The notes under the pieces are model-generated. The model worked only from the letters and a program-made list of their open reading frames with translations. It was not told where the DNA came from and ran no database searches. The position numbers and the translations under genes were made by a program. This document shows positions 53,073-61,812 of a DNA stretch of 64,000 nucleotides, piece after piece. Positions within the stretch are counted from its first letter, which is position 1. The number at the start of each line of letters is the position of its first letter. Source of the DNA: JAEVLT01 sp044598425 (GTDB taxonomy: Bacteria; Bacillota; Bacilli; Bacillales; Cytobacillaceae); the NCBI GenBank assembly GCA_044598425.1, contig CP172536.1:2604001-2668000 (forward strand). The letters run 5' to 3'.

Positions 53073-55487
53073 CTATCCTCTTAAAACTGCTCCGGTTTTT
53101 TCTTCAAGAGCCTGCAATACTTTTTCATGCACTTTTGTTACTTCTTCATCTGTCAGCGTCCGTTCAGGATCCATATATTTCAACGAAAACGCAATCGACT
53201 TTTTGCCTTTTTCCATATGTTCGCCTTCGTACAGGTCAAATACAGCTGCTTCCGTTAAAAGAGGCTGCCCTGCAGCAAAGATAATTTCCTTTAATGCTCC
53301 CGCTTCTGTTTTTGCATCGGCAACTAGCGCAATATCCCTTGTAATCGATGGGAACCTTGGTATTGCCGTGTATTGGAGCGGTTCTGTTGAAGCATTCAAA
53401 ATGGCCTGCAAGTTTAGTTCAAACACAAATGTATCTTTCAGATCCATTTCTTTCTGCATATTTGGATGCACTTGACCAATAAAGCCAATTTTATTGTCGT
53501 TTAGCAAAATTTCAGCTGTCCTCCCTGGATGCATGCTGTCTACATTTGCCTTTTTGTAAGAAATTTGGCTCGTAACACCCAGCTTTTCAAATAAACCTTC
53601 TAAAATACCTTTCAGCAAAAAGAAGTCAACCGGCTTTTTCTCTCCTTGCCATGAATGGCTTAACCAAAGACCGGTAATGGCACCTGCCAAATGCTCTTGT
53701 TCATCAGGCTGGACGTCTTTTCCGTTTGCTAAAAATACAGCCCCGATTTCATATACAGCCAAACTGTCATTTTGGCGGGCACTGTTGTATTTTAACACTT
53801 CCAATATTTGGGGAATAATGCTCATCCGCAGCATACTGCGATCCTCGCTCATTGGCATCGCAAGTCGAATTGGTTCTCTTTTTTCAAGAGCATATTGCGC
53901 CACCCGCTCCTCACTTGTTAACGAATATGTTACAGCCTGATATAAACCTGCTCCCTCAAGAAAATGGCGGACCACTCGGCGCTTCTGCTGATAATCGCTT
54001 AATCGTCCAGGAGTGGACGAACCAACCGGCAGGGTTTTCGGAATCTCATCATAGCCATAGAGCCGGGCAACTTCTTCAATTAAATCTTCTTCAATTTTAA
54101 TATCGCCTCTGCGTGTTGGAACTGTGACCGTGATCATATCGCCATCCGTACTTGTTTTAAATTGCAGGCGGGCAAAGATCGCTTCTACATCGCGCATAAC
54201 CAGTGATGTCCCAAGCACACGATTGATTTTTTCCAAGGTGATCGAAACGACGGCTGGTTCTACATTCAGGGTATCTACCGCAACCGTCCCCTCCAATACT
54301 TCCCCATTGGCATATTTCGCCATCAAATAAGCAGCTCGGTCGCCAGCTGCACGCACGCGGTTAGGATCGACTCCTTTTTCATAACGGGCACTTGCTTCGC
54401 TTCTTAAACCATGGTCCTTTGAAGCTTTCCGAATCGTTGCGCCAGTAAAATAAGCAGACTCCAGCAGCACAGTTGTTGTATCTGCGTTTACTTCTGAATT
54501 GGCGCCGCCCATTACGCCGGCAAGGGCAACAGGCACTTTTCCATTTGTAATCACAAGATGTTCAGCTGTCAGCGTGCGCTCGACATCATCGAGCGTTTGA
54601 ATCACTTCACCATCTTTCGCACGGCGTACAAGGACTTCTTTCGAACCTAAGCGGTCGTAATCAAATGCGTGAAGCGGCTGTCCGTATTCCAATAAAATGT
54701 AGTTTGTAATATCGACTACGTTGTTGTGCGGACGGATGCCTGCTGACATTAGGCGCGTTTGCATCCATAATGGCGATGGACCAATTTTAACATTTTTAAT
54801 CACTTTTGCTGTGTATAACGGGTTATCATCAGTCGCTTCCACAGTTACCTTGATATAGTCTGCTGCTTTTTCATTAGATGGTTTTAAATCCGTTTCAGGA
54901 AGTTTCACTTTGCGATTTAAAATCGCTGCAACTTCATAGGCGACCCCAAGCATGCTCAAACAATCGGCACGGTTTGGCGTTAACCCCAATTCCAAAATTT
55001 CATCATCCCGATTCAAAAGAGCCATCGCATTTTCACCGACTGGGGTATCGGCAGGGAAAACGAAAATTCCTGACGTATATTCTTTTGGCACAATTTTCCC
55101 TTCGATCCCCAGCTCTTGAAGGGAACAAATCATCCCATTGGATTCTTCACCGCGCAGCTTAGCTTTTTTGATTTTAAAATTGCCTGGCAGAACAGCGCCG
55201 ACCGTTGCAACCGCTACTTTTTGCCCCTGAGCCACATTGGGCGCCCCGCAAATAATTTGCACAGGGGCTTCGCCGCCAATATCGACAAGACATTTGTTCA
55301 GTTTATCGGCATTTGGGTGTTTTTCACGTTCGACAACATAGCCGGTCACCACTCCTTTAATGCCTTCATTCAGAACTTCTACCCCTTCTACTTCAATTCC
55401 GCTTTTCGTTATTTTTTCGGCTAATTCTTTGGCCGATACTCCAGAAAGGTCAACATAATCCTGAAGCCATTTATATGAAACAAACAT
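53073..55487 (-). CDS. pheT: Phenylalanyl-tRNA synthetase beta subunit PheT
   Basis: PheT supports and edits for the catalytic alpha subunit. The 804-residue protein starts MFVSYKWLQDYVDLSG and has an EMAP-like tRNA-binding domain (residues 40-150), B3/B4 editing domain, B5 (NRVLGTSL region), a catalytic-like core and a C-terminal FDX-ACB domain (AIPRFPSITRDIALV). ATG 55487 follows GGAGGAGG. It trails pheS by 18 bases. Confidence 0.97.
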   Translation of the reverse strand: MFVSYKWLQDYVDLSGVSAKELAEKITKSGIEVEGVEVLNEGIKGVVTGYVVEREKHPNADKLNKCLVDIGGEAPVQIICGAPNVAQGQKVAVATVGAVLPGNFKIKKAKLRGEESNGMICSLQELGIEGKIVPKEYTSGIFVFPADTPVGENAMALLNRDDEILELGLTPNRADCLSMLGVAYEVAAILNRKVKLPETDLKPSNEKAADYIKVTVEATDDNPLYTAKVIKNVKIGPSPLWMQTRLMSAGIRPHNNVVDITNYILLEYGQPLHAFDYDRLGSKEVLVRRAKDGEVIQTLDDVERTLTAEHLVITNGKVPVALAGVMGGANSEVNADTTTVLLESAYFTGATIRKASKDHGLRSEASARYEKGVDPNRVRAAGDRAAYLMAKYANGEVLEGTVAVDTLNVEPAVVSITLEKINRVLGTSLVMRDVEAIFARLQFKTSTDGDMITVTVPTRRGDIKIEEDLIEEVARLYGYDEIPKTLPVGSSTPGRLSDYQQKRRVVRHFLEGAGLYQAVTYSLTSEERVAQYALEKREPIRLAMPMSEDRSMLRMSIIPQILEVLKYNSARQNDSLAVYEIGAVFLANGKDVQPDEQEHLAGAITGLWLSHSWQGEKKPVDFFLLKGILEGLFEKLGVTSQISYKKANVDSMHPGRTAEILLNDNKIGFIGQVHPNMQKEMDLKDTFVFELNLQAILNASTEPLQYTAIPRFPSITRDIALVADAKTEAGALKEIIFAAGQPLLTEAAVFDLYEGEHMEKGKKSIAFSLKYMDPERTLTDEEVTKVHEKVLQALEEKTGAVLRG

Positions 55488-55505
55488 CCTTTTTTCCTCC
55501 TCCAA

Positions 55506-56543
55506 TTATTCATGCTTTGCAAATTGTTTTAAGAAGCGCACATCATTTGTATAGAAATGACGGATATCATCGATGCCGTATTTCAGCATGGCAATCCGCT
55601 CAGGTCCCATTCCAAATGCAAATCCAGTGTGTTTTTTCGGATCATAGCCGGCCATTTCAAGAACGTGGGGATGAACCATTCCAGCACCAAGAATTTCGAT
55701 CCAGCCCGTTCCTTTACAAACGTTGCATCCGGTTCCACCGCAGATTTTACAGGAAATATCCATTTCAACCGACGGTTCTGTAAATGGGAAAAAGCTTGGG
55801 CGCAGGCGAATTTCCCGATCCTCACCAAACATTTTCTTTGCAAAAACTTCGAGTGTTCCCTTTAAGTCACTCATGCGAATGTTTTCACCTACGACAAGAC
55901 CTTCAATTTGCATAAACTGGTGAGAGTGCGTCGCATCATCATTATCGCGGCGATACACTTTACCCGGGCAAATAATTCGGATCGGACCTTTGGCTTGATT
56001 TTTTTCCATCGTCCGCGCCTGAACAGGGGATGTATGGGTTCTTAATAAAATTTCATCCGTGATATAGAAAGAATCCTGCATATCCCTTGCCGGGTGCCCT
56101 TTTGGCAAATTCAGCGCTTCAAAGTTGTAGTAATCCTGCTCAACCTCAGGACCTTCGGCAACTTGATAGCCCATACCAATAAAAAGGTCTTCGATTTCTT
56201 CAATAATTTTTGTTAATGGATGATGATTCCCAACCTTAACAGGACGGCCTGGAAGGGTGATATCGATTGTTTCAGAAGCCAATTTTTCTGCAACAGCTGC
56301 CTCTTCCAGTTCTCTTTGTTTCACTTCAATTTTTTCAGAAATCACTTCGCGCACTTCATTCACAAGCGCTCCCATTTTTGGACGTTCTTCGGCTGATAGC
56401 TTGCCCATTCCCCGTAAAACTTCCGTGATTGGTCCCTTTTTGCCCAGATAAGCAACACGGACTTCATTTAGCTCTTTTAAATCGGCAGCCTGTTCAATCT
56501 TTTGGAGAGCTTCTGCCTGCAATTCCTGTAAACGTTCTTGCAT
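55506..56543 (-). CDS. pheS: Phenylalanyl-tRNA synthetase alpha subunit PheS
   Basis: PheS is the catalytic class II subunit. The 345-residue protein has an N-terminal coiled coil, motif 2-type segments (LLRTHTSPVQART, GKVYRRDNDDATHSHQFMQ) and motif 3 (GFAFGMGPERIAML). The CKICGGTGCNVCKGTG-like region is typical of bacterial PheS in Firmicutes. Under T-box control together with pheT. Confidence 0.97.
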   Translation of the reverse strand: MQERLQELQAEALQKIEQAADLKELNEVRVAYLGKKGPITEVLRGMGKLSAEERPKMGALVNEVREVISEKIEVKQRELEEAAVAEKLASETIDITLPGRPVKVGNHHPLTKIIEEIEDLFIGMGYQVAEGPEVEQDYYNFEALNLPKGHPARDMQDSFYITDEILLRTHTSPVQARTMEKNQAKGPIRIICPGKVYRRDNDDATHSHQFMQIEGLVVGENIRMSDLKGTLEVFAKKMFGEDREIRLRPSFFPFTEPSVEMDISCKICGGTGCNVCKGTGWIEILGAGMVHPHVLEMAGYDPKKHTGFAFGMGPERIAMLKYGIDDIRHFYTNDVRFLKQFAKHE

Positions 56544-56599
56544 GTTGTTTCCTCCTTATTTTGGTCAGAATTCATTCGTCAACGAAGCATTTTTGCCCA

Positions 56600-56882
56600 T
56601 AAAAAAAACCCCATCCCTGGTAAGGGGCGAGGTTATATTCGCGGTACCACCCTTGTAAACACATAATGCCGAGCAATCGTGTTCGCTTCATTAAGATAAC
56701 GGCTTTTGCCGGAGCATCTTTACATTTCGATTTTCGAAATGGTCCCGATGCCTACTCGGGAGGTGAACTTCCCTTGCCTTCTCCATAAAAGTGCTTTCAG
56801 TCAAGGCACTTTCTCCCTGGATGGTTCTTCATGCAAGTTACTTTTCTCCGTCAACGTTCTAATCATTTTTCAATTGTTGATA
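56600..56882 (-). promoter_or_regulatory. T-box riboswitch of pheST
   Basis: The conserved AGGGTGGTACCGCG lies at 56639-56654 on the minus strand, followed by a terminator (AACC...GCCCC / GGGG...GGTT arms plus eight T, 56601-56634). Upstream is Stem I, with TTC at 56767-56765 in the context GAAG-TTC-ACC, a phenylalanine specifier. Confidence 0.93.
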
Positions 56883-56931
56883 ATTATATAATAAAATGAG
56901 TGTTGTTTCAAACCTATTTCCTTGGTTATTT

Positions 56932-57690
56932 TTAAATAGACTTTAAATAGTACAGCAAAATACCCGTTGCAACGGCCACATTTAATGATTCGCTTTTGCC
57001 ATAGATCGGTATGTAAAGATTGGCATCTGTTTGCGTAAGAATCTCCTTGCTTACGCCGTTTCCCTCATTGCCAACAATCAAAGCAAACTGATTGCCCGGT
57101 TTGGTTTCTGTATAAACCATTGCATTTTCTAGCGCCGTACCGTATGCCGGAATATTTTTCTCCTTTAATTTATTGATCCACTCTGTTAGATCTCCTCTTA
57201 TAATCGGCAGATGAAAATGGCTGCCCTGTGCAGAACGGAGTACTTTGGGATTGAAAAGATCAACGCTGCCATTCCCTACAATGACTGCATCAATTCCGGC
57301 AGCATCTGCCGTGCGGATCATTGTCCCCAAATTCCCTGGGTCCTGGACTGCGTCAATTAAGAGAAAACTGCCTGCTTCCTGAAGCGATGATTCCGAGTCA
57401 AATTGACGGCAAACGGCATAAATTCCTTGCGGTGCTTCCGTATCGGATAGTTGATTGGAAATTTCCTCGGTCACCAAGGTAATTGAAGCGGAACGATAAT
57501 CCAAGCGCGGCGGCAACTCCACTTTTTCCGAAACAATTAATTCCAAAACAGAATCTTGCTGTTTCAATGCTTCCTCCACTAAATGAAAGCCTTCGACTAA
57601 AAAAGCACCTGTTTTGTCGCGTTCTTTTTTGGTTAAAAGTTTTTTCCACTGCTTTACCTGTGGATTTTTAACAGATTGAATCGATTTCAA
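56932..57690 (-). CDS. ysgA: TrmH/SpoU-family RNA 2'-O-methyltransferase (YsgA)
   Basis: The 252-residue SPOUT methyltransferase has an N-terminal substrate domain (SVKNPQVKQWKKLLTKKER) and the knot motifs LLIDAVQDPGNLGTMIRTAD, VGNEGNGVS and SLNVAVATGILLYYL. It should methylate a ribose in rRNA; the exact site is not known to me. TTG 57690 follows AAGGGG; the longer upstream frame has no site. It lies between pheS and sspI, as in B. subtilis. Confidence 0.9.
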   Translation of the reverse strand: MKSIQSVKNPQVKQWKKLLTKKERDKTGAFLVEGFHLVEEALKQQDSVLELIVSEKVELPPRLDYRSASITLVTEEISNQLSDTEAPQGIYAVCRQFDSESSLQEAGSFLLIDAVQDPGNLGTMIRTADAAGIDAVIVGNGSVDLFNPKVLRSAQGSHFHLPIIRGDLTEWINKLKEKNIPAYGTALENAMVYTETKPGNQFALIVGNEGNGVSKEILTQTDANLYIPIYGKSESLNVAVATGILLYYLKSI

Positions 57691-57809
57691 TGTTTTGTCC
57701 CCTTTACCAAAACTCTTTCTAATCTCATCATTATAGCGCAATTAAAATACATAATAAAACGAAAATGGGAAAATATAATGAAGGAAATCCTTTAAAGGAG
57801 TGTGCATGC

Positions 57810-58019
57810 ATGAATTTGAATTTACGCAATGCGATCATTCACAATGTTTCCGGCAACACAAAAGATCAATTAGAGGACACGATTGTTGACGCGATACAGA
57901 CCGGCGAAGAAAAAATGCTTCCTGGTCTTGGCGTCCTGTTTGAGATCATCTGGCAAAATTCTACTGAACAAGAGAAAAATGAAATGCTTGAGACGCTTGA
58001 AAGCGGGTTGAAAAAATAG
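57810..58019 (+). CDS. sspI: Small acid-soluble spore protein SspI
   Basis: The 69-residue protein starts MNLNLRNAIIHNVSGN and has the SspI family pattern (DTIVDAIQTGEEKMLPGLGVLFE). Minor SASPs of this type are made in the forespore; the function of SspI is not settled. ATG 57810 follows AAAGGAG; the frame extends upstream without a site. It is divergent from ysgA. I could not settle a sigma-G promoter. Confidence 0.94.
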   Translation: MNLNLRNAIIHNVSGNTKDQLEDTIVDAIQTGEEKMLPGLGVLFEIIWQNSTEQEKNEMLETLESGLKK

Positions 58020-58054
58020 GTAAACGCAAATCAGCTGCCATCATTAGCTAAAGC

Positions 58055-58112
58055 GCTGAGGAGGCTCCCCGGCACGCCCGCGGAAAGCGAAGCGCCTGGA
58101 ACGGAAATCAAC
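58055..58112. repeat. Truncated extragenic repeat
   Basis: A GC-rich stretch with GAGGAGGCTCCCCGGC, CGCCCGCGGAAAGCG and ending CGGAAATCAAC. It shares the CGCCCGCGGAAAGCG core and the CGGAAATC end with the element at 52602-52731 read on the minus strand, and looks like a shortened relative. Confidence 0.6.
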
Positions 58113-58139
58113 AGACAAGGTTCAGAGCAATAAACAACA

Positions 58140-58178
58140 AAGGGTGTCCCTAAAACTATACTTTTGGGACACCCTCAG
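58140..58178. terminator. Perfect hairpin downstream of sspI
   Basis: AGGGTGTCCC and GGGACACCCT arms enclose a 15-base loop. No T-run follows, so it may be a weak terminator, an RNA-stabilising stem or a remnant of a mobile repeat. Confidence 0.5.
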
Positions 58179-58211
58179 TTATCGATGTTCAGATATAAAT
58201 TCTGATAATAT

Positions 58212-58256
58212 AAAGAAAGCGGGTGACAAGAAGATTTCAGCACCCGCTTTTCCTTT
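58212..58256 (-). terminator. Terminator of the M42 aminopeptidase gene
   Basis: AAAGCGGGTG and CACCCGCTTT arms with a T-rich tail on the minus strand. Confidence 0.8.
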
Positions 58257-59341
58257 TATTCAAATGTAATTTTATCAACTGTTTCCCGATCCAACCGTTT
58301 AATGACTTCGACAATCAGCTTCACGGCATTTTCATAGTCATCGCGGTGGAGCATCGCCGCGTGCGAATGGATATAGCGGGTGGCAATCGTAATCGCCAAA
58401 GCTGGCACCCCGTTATGAGTTAAATGAATCGAACCAGCATCCGTACCGCCTCCTGCAATCGCATCGAATTGGTACGGAATTTTCATTTCATCCGCCACAT
58501 CTGTCACGAGATCGCGCAAGCCTTTATGGGAGACAAGTGAGGCATCGTATAAAATAATTTGCGGTCCCTTCCCCATTTTGCTCAATGCTTCTTTTTCAGA
58601 AATTCCTGGAGTATCGCCGGCAATGCCGACATCAACAGCAAAACCGATGTCTGGCTGAATGACAGATGTGGCCGTGCGTGCACCGCGTAAACCTACCTCT
58701 TCCTGAATCGTGCCGACGCCGTAAACAACGTTCGGATGATCCGTATTTTTTAAATGCTTTAAGACATCAATGGCAATTGCGCAGCCAATTCGGTTATCCC
58801 ATGCCTTTGCCAGTAGCATTTTCTCATTGTTCATCACGGTAAATTCGAAGTATGGCACAACCATATCACCGGGGCGAACTCCCCAGTCGGATGCTTCTTC
58901 ACGGCTGGATGCACCAATATCGATAAACATGTCTTTGATTTCAACTGGCTTTTTCCGCGCTTCCGCTGATAAAATATGCGGCGGTTTCGAACCGATGATT
59001 CCGGTGACATCCCCTTTTCTCGTCACAACCGTTACACGCTGGGCAAGCATAACCTGAGACCACCAGCCTCCAACTGTCTGAAAGCGCAGGAAGCCTTTTT
59101 CGTCAATTTGGGTTACCATAAAGCCGACTTCATCCAGATGTCCGGCCACCATAATCTTTGGACCGCCTTCCTTGCCGGTCTTTTTCGCAATTAAGCTGCC
59201 CAAGCCATCATAGGTGATTTCTTCAGCAAATGGCTCTATGTATTTTTTCATCACTTCGCGCACTTCACGCTCATTGCCTGGGATACCTCTGGCATCTGTC
59301 AAGTCTTTTAACATTGTTAATGTCTCATCTAATTTTGCCAC
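58256..59341 (-). CDS. ysdC: M42-family glutamyl aminopeptidase / cellulase M-type (YsdC)
   Basis: The 361-residue metallopeptidase has the M42 metal and catalytic residues in AGHLDEVGFMV, AWDNRIGCAIA, IQEEVGLRGA, VDVGIAGDTPG and the late HSHAAMLHRDDYE. Such enzymes form dodecamers that trim peptides, often with a preference for Glu/Asp; the substrate here is unknown. GTG 59341 follows CAGGAGGT by seven bases. Confidence 0.92.
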   Translation of the reverse strand: MAKLDETLTMLKDLTDARGIPGNEREVREVMKKYIEPFAEEITYDGLGSLIAKKTGKEGGPKIMVAGHLDEVGFMVTQIDEKGFLRFQTVGGWWSQVMLAQRVTVVTRKGDVTGIIGSKPPHILSAEARKKPVEIKDMFIDIGASSREEASDWGVRPGDMVVPYFEFTVMNNEKMLLAKAWDNRIGCAIAIDVLKHLKNTDHPNVVYGVGTIQEEVGLRGARTATSVIQPDIGFAVDVGIAGDTPGISEKEALSKMGKGPQIILYDASLVSHKGLRDLVTDVADEMKIPYQFDAIAGGGTDAGSIHLTHNGVPALAITIATRYIHSHAAMLHRDDYENAVKLIVEVIKRLDRETVDKITFE

Positions 59342-59401
59342 AAGTCTGACCTCCTGTATCATATGTACACTCTACATTATAGCAACCGTAAAAATTTTCT
59401 G

Positions 59402-59893
59402 CTAATAATTGTTCTCTTGCCTTTTATAATTTACTTCATTTTTTTGAATATATGCCTGTTCTATTTCTTCGTTAGATATACCTAGCTGCACTGCTAATTG
59501 CAGATAAAGTTCAATCACTGCAATATAATATTCAAAACTCCTTGAGGTTTGGAAATCGCATACACTTTGGTAAATTTTTAAAAATTGCTCATTTACCGTT
59601 AGTGCTGATGATTTTTGCTCCACGGTGATTGGCAGCTGGTCAAAGCCGCACTCAATCCCAAGCGATAAAATAAAATGAATGCCGTCGACAAATTCCTCTA
59701 AAATCACCTGCTTTTCTGACGAAGGTTTTAAACTCCAAAATTTAAAGCTCCGCGTTTCATTTGCAAGTTCGCCGATTTCGACCAGGAGCGCAAGCACTTT
59801 ACGATCAAATAAATCCTCCCCCCCTAACTGATGGTTTTCCTCAATGTATTGGTCGAGCGCCTTTTGCATCTTAAATAAGTTTTTTAGCTGCAT
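59402..59893 (-). CDS. Dimeric all-alpha dUTP diphosphatase
   Basis: The 163-residue protein belongs to the all-alpha NTP pyrophosphatase / dUTPase type 2 group: motif ALLVEIGELANETRSFKFW supplies the metal glutamates and LEEFVDGIHFILSLGIE the second pair. It hydrolyses dUTP to dUMP, limiting uracil in DNA. ATG 59893 is preferred on spacing to AAAGG; two ATGs just upstream are possible. Similar enzymes occur in phages, but no phage genes are nearby. Confidence 0.85.
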   Translation of the reverse strand: MQLKNLFKMQKALDQYIEENHQLGGEDLFDRKVLALLVEIGELANETRSFKFWSLKPSSEKQVILEEFVDGIHFILSLGIECGFDQLPITVEQKSSALTVNEQFLKIYQSVCDFQTSRSFEYYIAVIELYLQLAVQLGISNEEIEQAYIQKNEVNYKRQENNY

Positions 59894-59940
59894 CTTCATC
59901 ATCCTTTCAATTACCCATACTTTATAAATACAGGTGCACA

Positions 59941-60207
59941 TTATTTCTTTAAAAAATAAACCATTACGGCAATATCGATGATTGCGAGCAGCGGGAATCC
60001 AATTTTAAAAGAAAAATGTTTCGTTTTATGTCGGAACATCTGCATCCCTAAAGTGGTGCCAACCGCTCCTCCAAAAAGCGCGACGAGCCAAAGTGTTTTT
60101 TCAGAAATCCGGTATTGTTGCTTTTTGGCTCTTTTTTTATCATCACCCATTACGTACAATCCAATGATATTCATTATAATGTAACCCGCTGCCACAAAAG
60201 TGTTCAA
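59941..60207 (-). CDS. ysdA: DUF1294 membrane protein (YsdA)
   Basis: The 88-residue protein has three hydrophobic segments and the DUF1294 signature MGDDKKRAKKQQYRISEKTL followed by GGAVGTTLGMQMFRHKTKH. Function unknown. Start is TTG 60207 after GGAGGGG. It follows rplT beyond a terminator, as ysdA does in B. subtilis. Confidence 0.88.
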   Translation of the reverse strand: MNTFVAAGYIIMNIIGLYVMGDDKKRAKKQQYRISEKTLWLVALFGGAVGTTLGMQMFRHKTKHFSFKIGFPLLAIIDIAVMVYFLKK

Positions 60208-60233
60208 TTTGCATTCCCCTCCCCATTGTTACG

Positions 60234-60270
60234 CAAAAAGCCATCCTCACGATGAGAATGGCTTTTTTTA
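60234..60270. terminator. Terminator of infC-rpmI-rplT
   Basis: AAAAGCCATCCTCA and TGAGAATGGCTTTTTTT arms directly after rplT, with T on both strands. Confidence 0.9.
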
Positions 60271-60271
60271 A

Positions 60272-60631
60272 TTATTTGTTAAATTGCTGTTTTGCAATGT
60301 TAGCTAATTCAGTGAATGCTGCTGCATCGCTGATTGCTAATTCCGCAAGCATTTTCCGGTTTACTTCAACACCAGCAAGCTTTAAGCCATGCATTAAACG
60401 GCTGTAAGAAAGACCGTTCATGCGAGCAGCTGCATTGATACGAGTAATCCAAAGTTTACGGAAGTCGCGCTTTTTCTGGCGACGGTCGCGGAATGCATAC
60501 ATTAAGGATTTCATAACCTGCTGGTTAGCAACTTTATATAATGTATGTTTTGAACCGAAATAACCTTTAGCTAATTTAAGAATTTTTTTACGACGCTTGC
60601 GCGTAACTGTACCGCCTTTTACACGTGGCAT
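60272..60631 (-). CDS. rplT: 50S ribosomal protein L20
   Basis: L20 is a primary 23S rRNA binder needed for 50S assembly and, in Bacillus, represses its own operon. The 119-residue protein has the basic N-terminal extension (RVKGGTVTRKRRKKILKLAKGY) and the C-terminal globular part (LSYSRLMHGLKLAGVEVNRK). Third gene of infC-rpmI-rplT. Confidence 0.98.
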   Translation of the reverse strand: MPRVKGGTVTRKRRKKILKLAKGYFGSKHTLYKVANQQVMKSLMYAFRDRRQKKRDFRKLWITRINAAARMNGLSYSRLMHGLKLAGVEVNRKMLAELAISDAAAFTELANIAKQQFNK

Positions 60632-60666
60632 TTAATTTCCCTCCTATATGAATCGACGCTTCTCGA

Positions 60667-60867
60667 TTACTTAATGTTGTCTAATAATTGACGGATGCGT
60701 TTGAAATCACCTTTTGAAACAAGAGTAGCTTTGCGAAGTTTACGCTTTGCTTTTGTCGATTTGTTCGCAAATAGGTGGCTTGTATAAGCGTGGTCACGCT
60801 TCAGTTGACCAGAACCTGTTTTCTTGAAACGCTTTGCAGCGCCGCGGTGTGTTTTCATTTTTGGCAT
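60667..60867 (-). CDS. rpmI: 50S ribosomal protein L35
   Basis: The 66-residue basic protein starts MPKMKTHRGAAKRFKKTGSG, the L35 signature. Between infC and rplT, with 16- and 35-base gaps. Confidence 0.98.
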   Translation of the reverse strand: MPKMKTHRGAAKRFKKTGSGQLKRDHAYTSHLFANKSTKAKRKLRKATLVSKGDFKRIRQLLDNIK

Positions 60868-60883
60868 TTGGAATTCCTCCCTG

Positions 60884-61402
60884 TTACTTGTCGTTTTTAG
60901 GTGCTAAAACGAGAAACATGCTCCGGCCATCCATTTTTGGATGAGACTCGATCGTAGCAACTTCCTTGCACGCTTCAGCAAAACGGTCTAAAACCTTTTG
61001 ACCGATTTCTTTATGAGTAATTGCCCGTCCTTTAAAGCGGATCGACGCTTTTACCTTATCGCCTTTTTCCAAGAATTTAATGGCATTGCGAAGCTTTGTA
61101 TTAAAGTCATGCTCATCAATTGTCGGGCTTAATCGAACTTCTTTTGTGGTAATGATTTTTTGATTTTTTCGAGCCTCTTTTTCCTTCTTCTGCTGCTCAA
61201 ATTTAAATTTTCCATAATCCATAATTCGAGCTACCGGAGGCTTTGCATTCGGCGCCACAAGTACCACATCGAGATTTACTCGGCTGGCAATTTCCAGCGC
61301 TTCATTTTTGGATTTAATCCCCAACTGCTCGCCGTTTTGATCGATCAAACGAACTTCACGAGCTCGAATGCCCTCATTTAACAACATATCTTTGCTAATA
61401 AT
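60884..61402 (-). CDS. infC: Translation initiation factor IF-3 with AUU start
   Basis: IF-3 monitors start-codon choice and splits ribosomes. The 172-residue protein reads ISKDMLLNEGIRAREVRLI at the N-terminus and has both domains (KPPVARIMDYGKFKFEQQKK linker; HPKMDGRSMFLVLAP end). The start is the ATT at 61402, six bases after GGAGG; the frame is open 63 codons further, but that stretch is the untranslated leader. An AUU start allows IF-3 to limit its own synthesis. First gene of the L20-controlled operon. Confidence 0.95.
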   Translation of the reverse strand: MISKDMLLNEGIRAREVRLIDQNGEQLGIKSKNEALEIASRVNLDVVLVAPNAKPPVARIMDYGKFKFEQQKKEKEARKNQKIITTKEVRLSPTIDEHDFNTKLRNAIKFLEKGDKVKASIRFKGRAITHKEIGQKVLDRFAEACKEVATIESHPKMDGRSMFLVLAPKNDK

Positions 61403-61704
61403 TAGCCACCTCCAAGGTTTCATTACGAATACAACGTTTGGGTCAAGAAACCATCTAAGAATGATTGAAGAGCACACACAATCGGAACTTGACACATGAC
61501 ACCCAGTTGAATCAGCAAGTCTCATTTTAAAGCCTATACACAAACAAAAAAGTGCGGATGAAAACACCCACACTTTACGAAACATAAACAATGAATCAAA
61601 AATTCGTTCACGTAAAACCTGCTAACTGCCTTATGTCGCGTCAATCAGGTGAGAAGCGGGTGCTTCTTCTTTTCCCAAAAACTCGTATTCAATTTACCTT
61701 AGTA
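61403..61704 (-). promoter_or_regulatory. infC operon leader with L20-type attenuator
   Basis: About 300 bases separate the promoter from the infC start. A terminator hairpin (AAGTGTGGGTG / CATCCGCACTT plus six T, 61546-61577) lies within, in line with the Bacillus L20 leader, where L20 binding promotes termination. No protein is encoded in this leader. Confidence 0.8.
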
Positions 61705-61734
61705 ACTATAGCACAATCAAAGATGTCATGTCAA
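61705..61734 (-). promoter_or_regulatory. Sigma-A promoter of infC-rpmI-rplT
   Basis: TTGACA (61734-61729), an 18-base spacer and TATAGT (61710-61705), upstream of the attenuator leader. Confidence 0.75.
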
Positions 61735-61812
61735 ATCACTAGTTTTCGTAACAACGAAAGCTATTTTATCAAAATTGCTGGGCCATTTCAATAGGTTTCA
61801 CAATTTTTTTAA

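Noticed and set aside
57720..57790. CATAATA as the -10 of a sigma-G promoter for sspI
   Set aside because: No acceptable -35 is found at the right distance, so I did not annotate it.
59402..59893. dUTPase as a sign of a prophage
   Set aside because: No integrase, capsid, terminase or lysis genes are near, and flanking genes are core.
61403..61591. N-terminal extension of infC to an ATG-like start
   Set aside because: It runs across the leader terminator hairpin, lacks a ribosome site and is not family-like; the ATT start fits IF-3.
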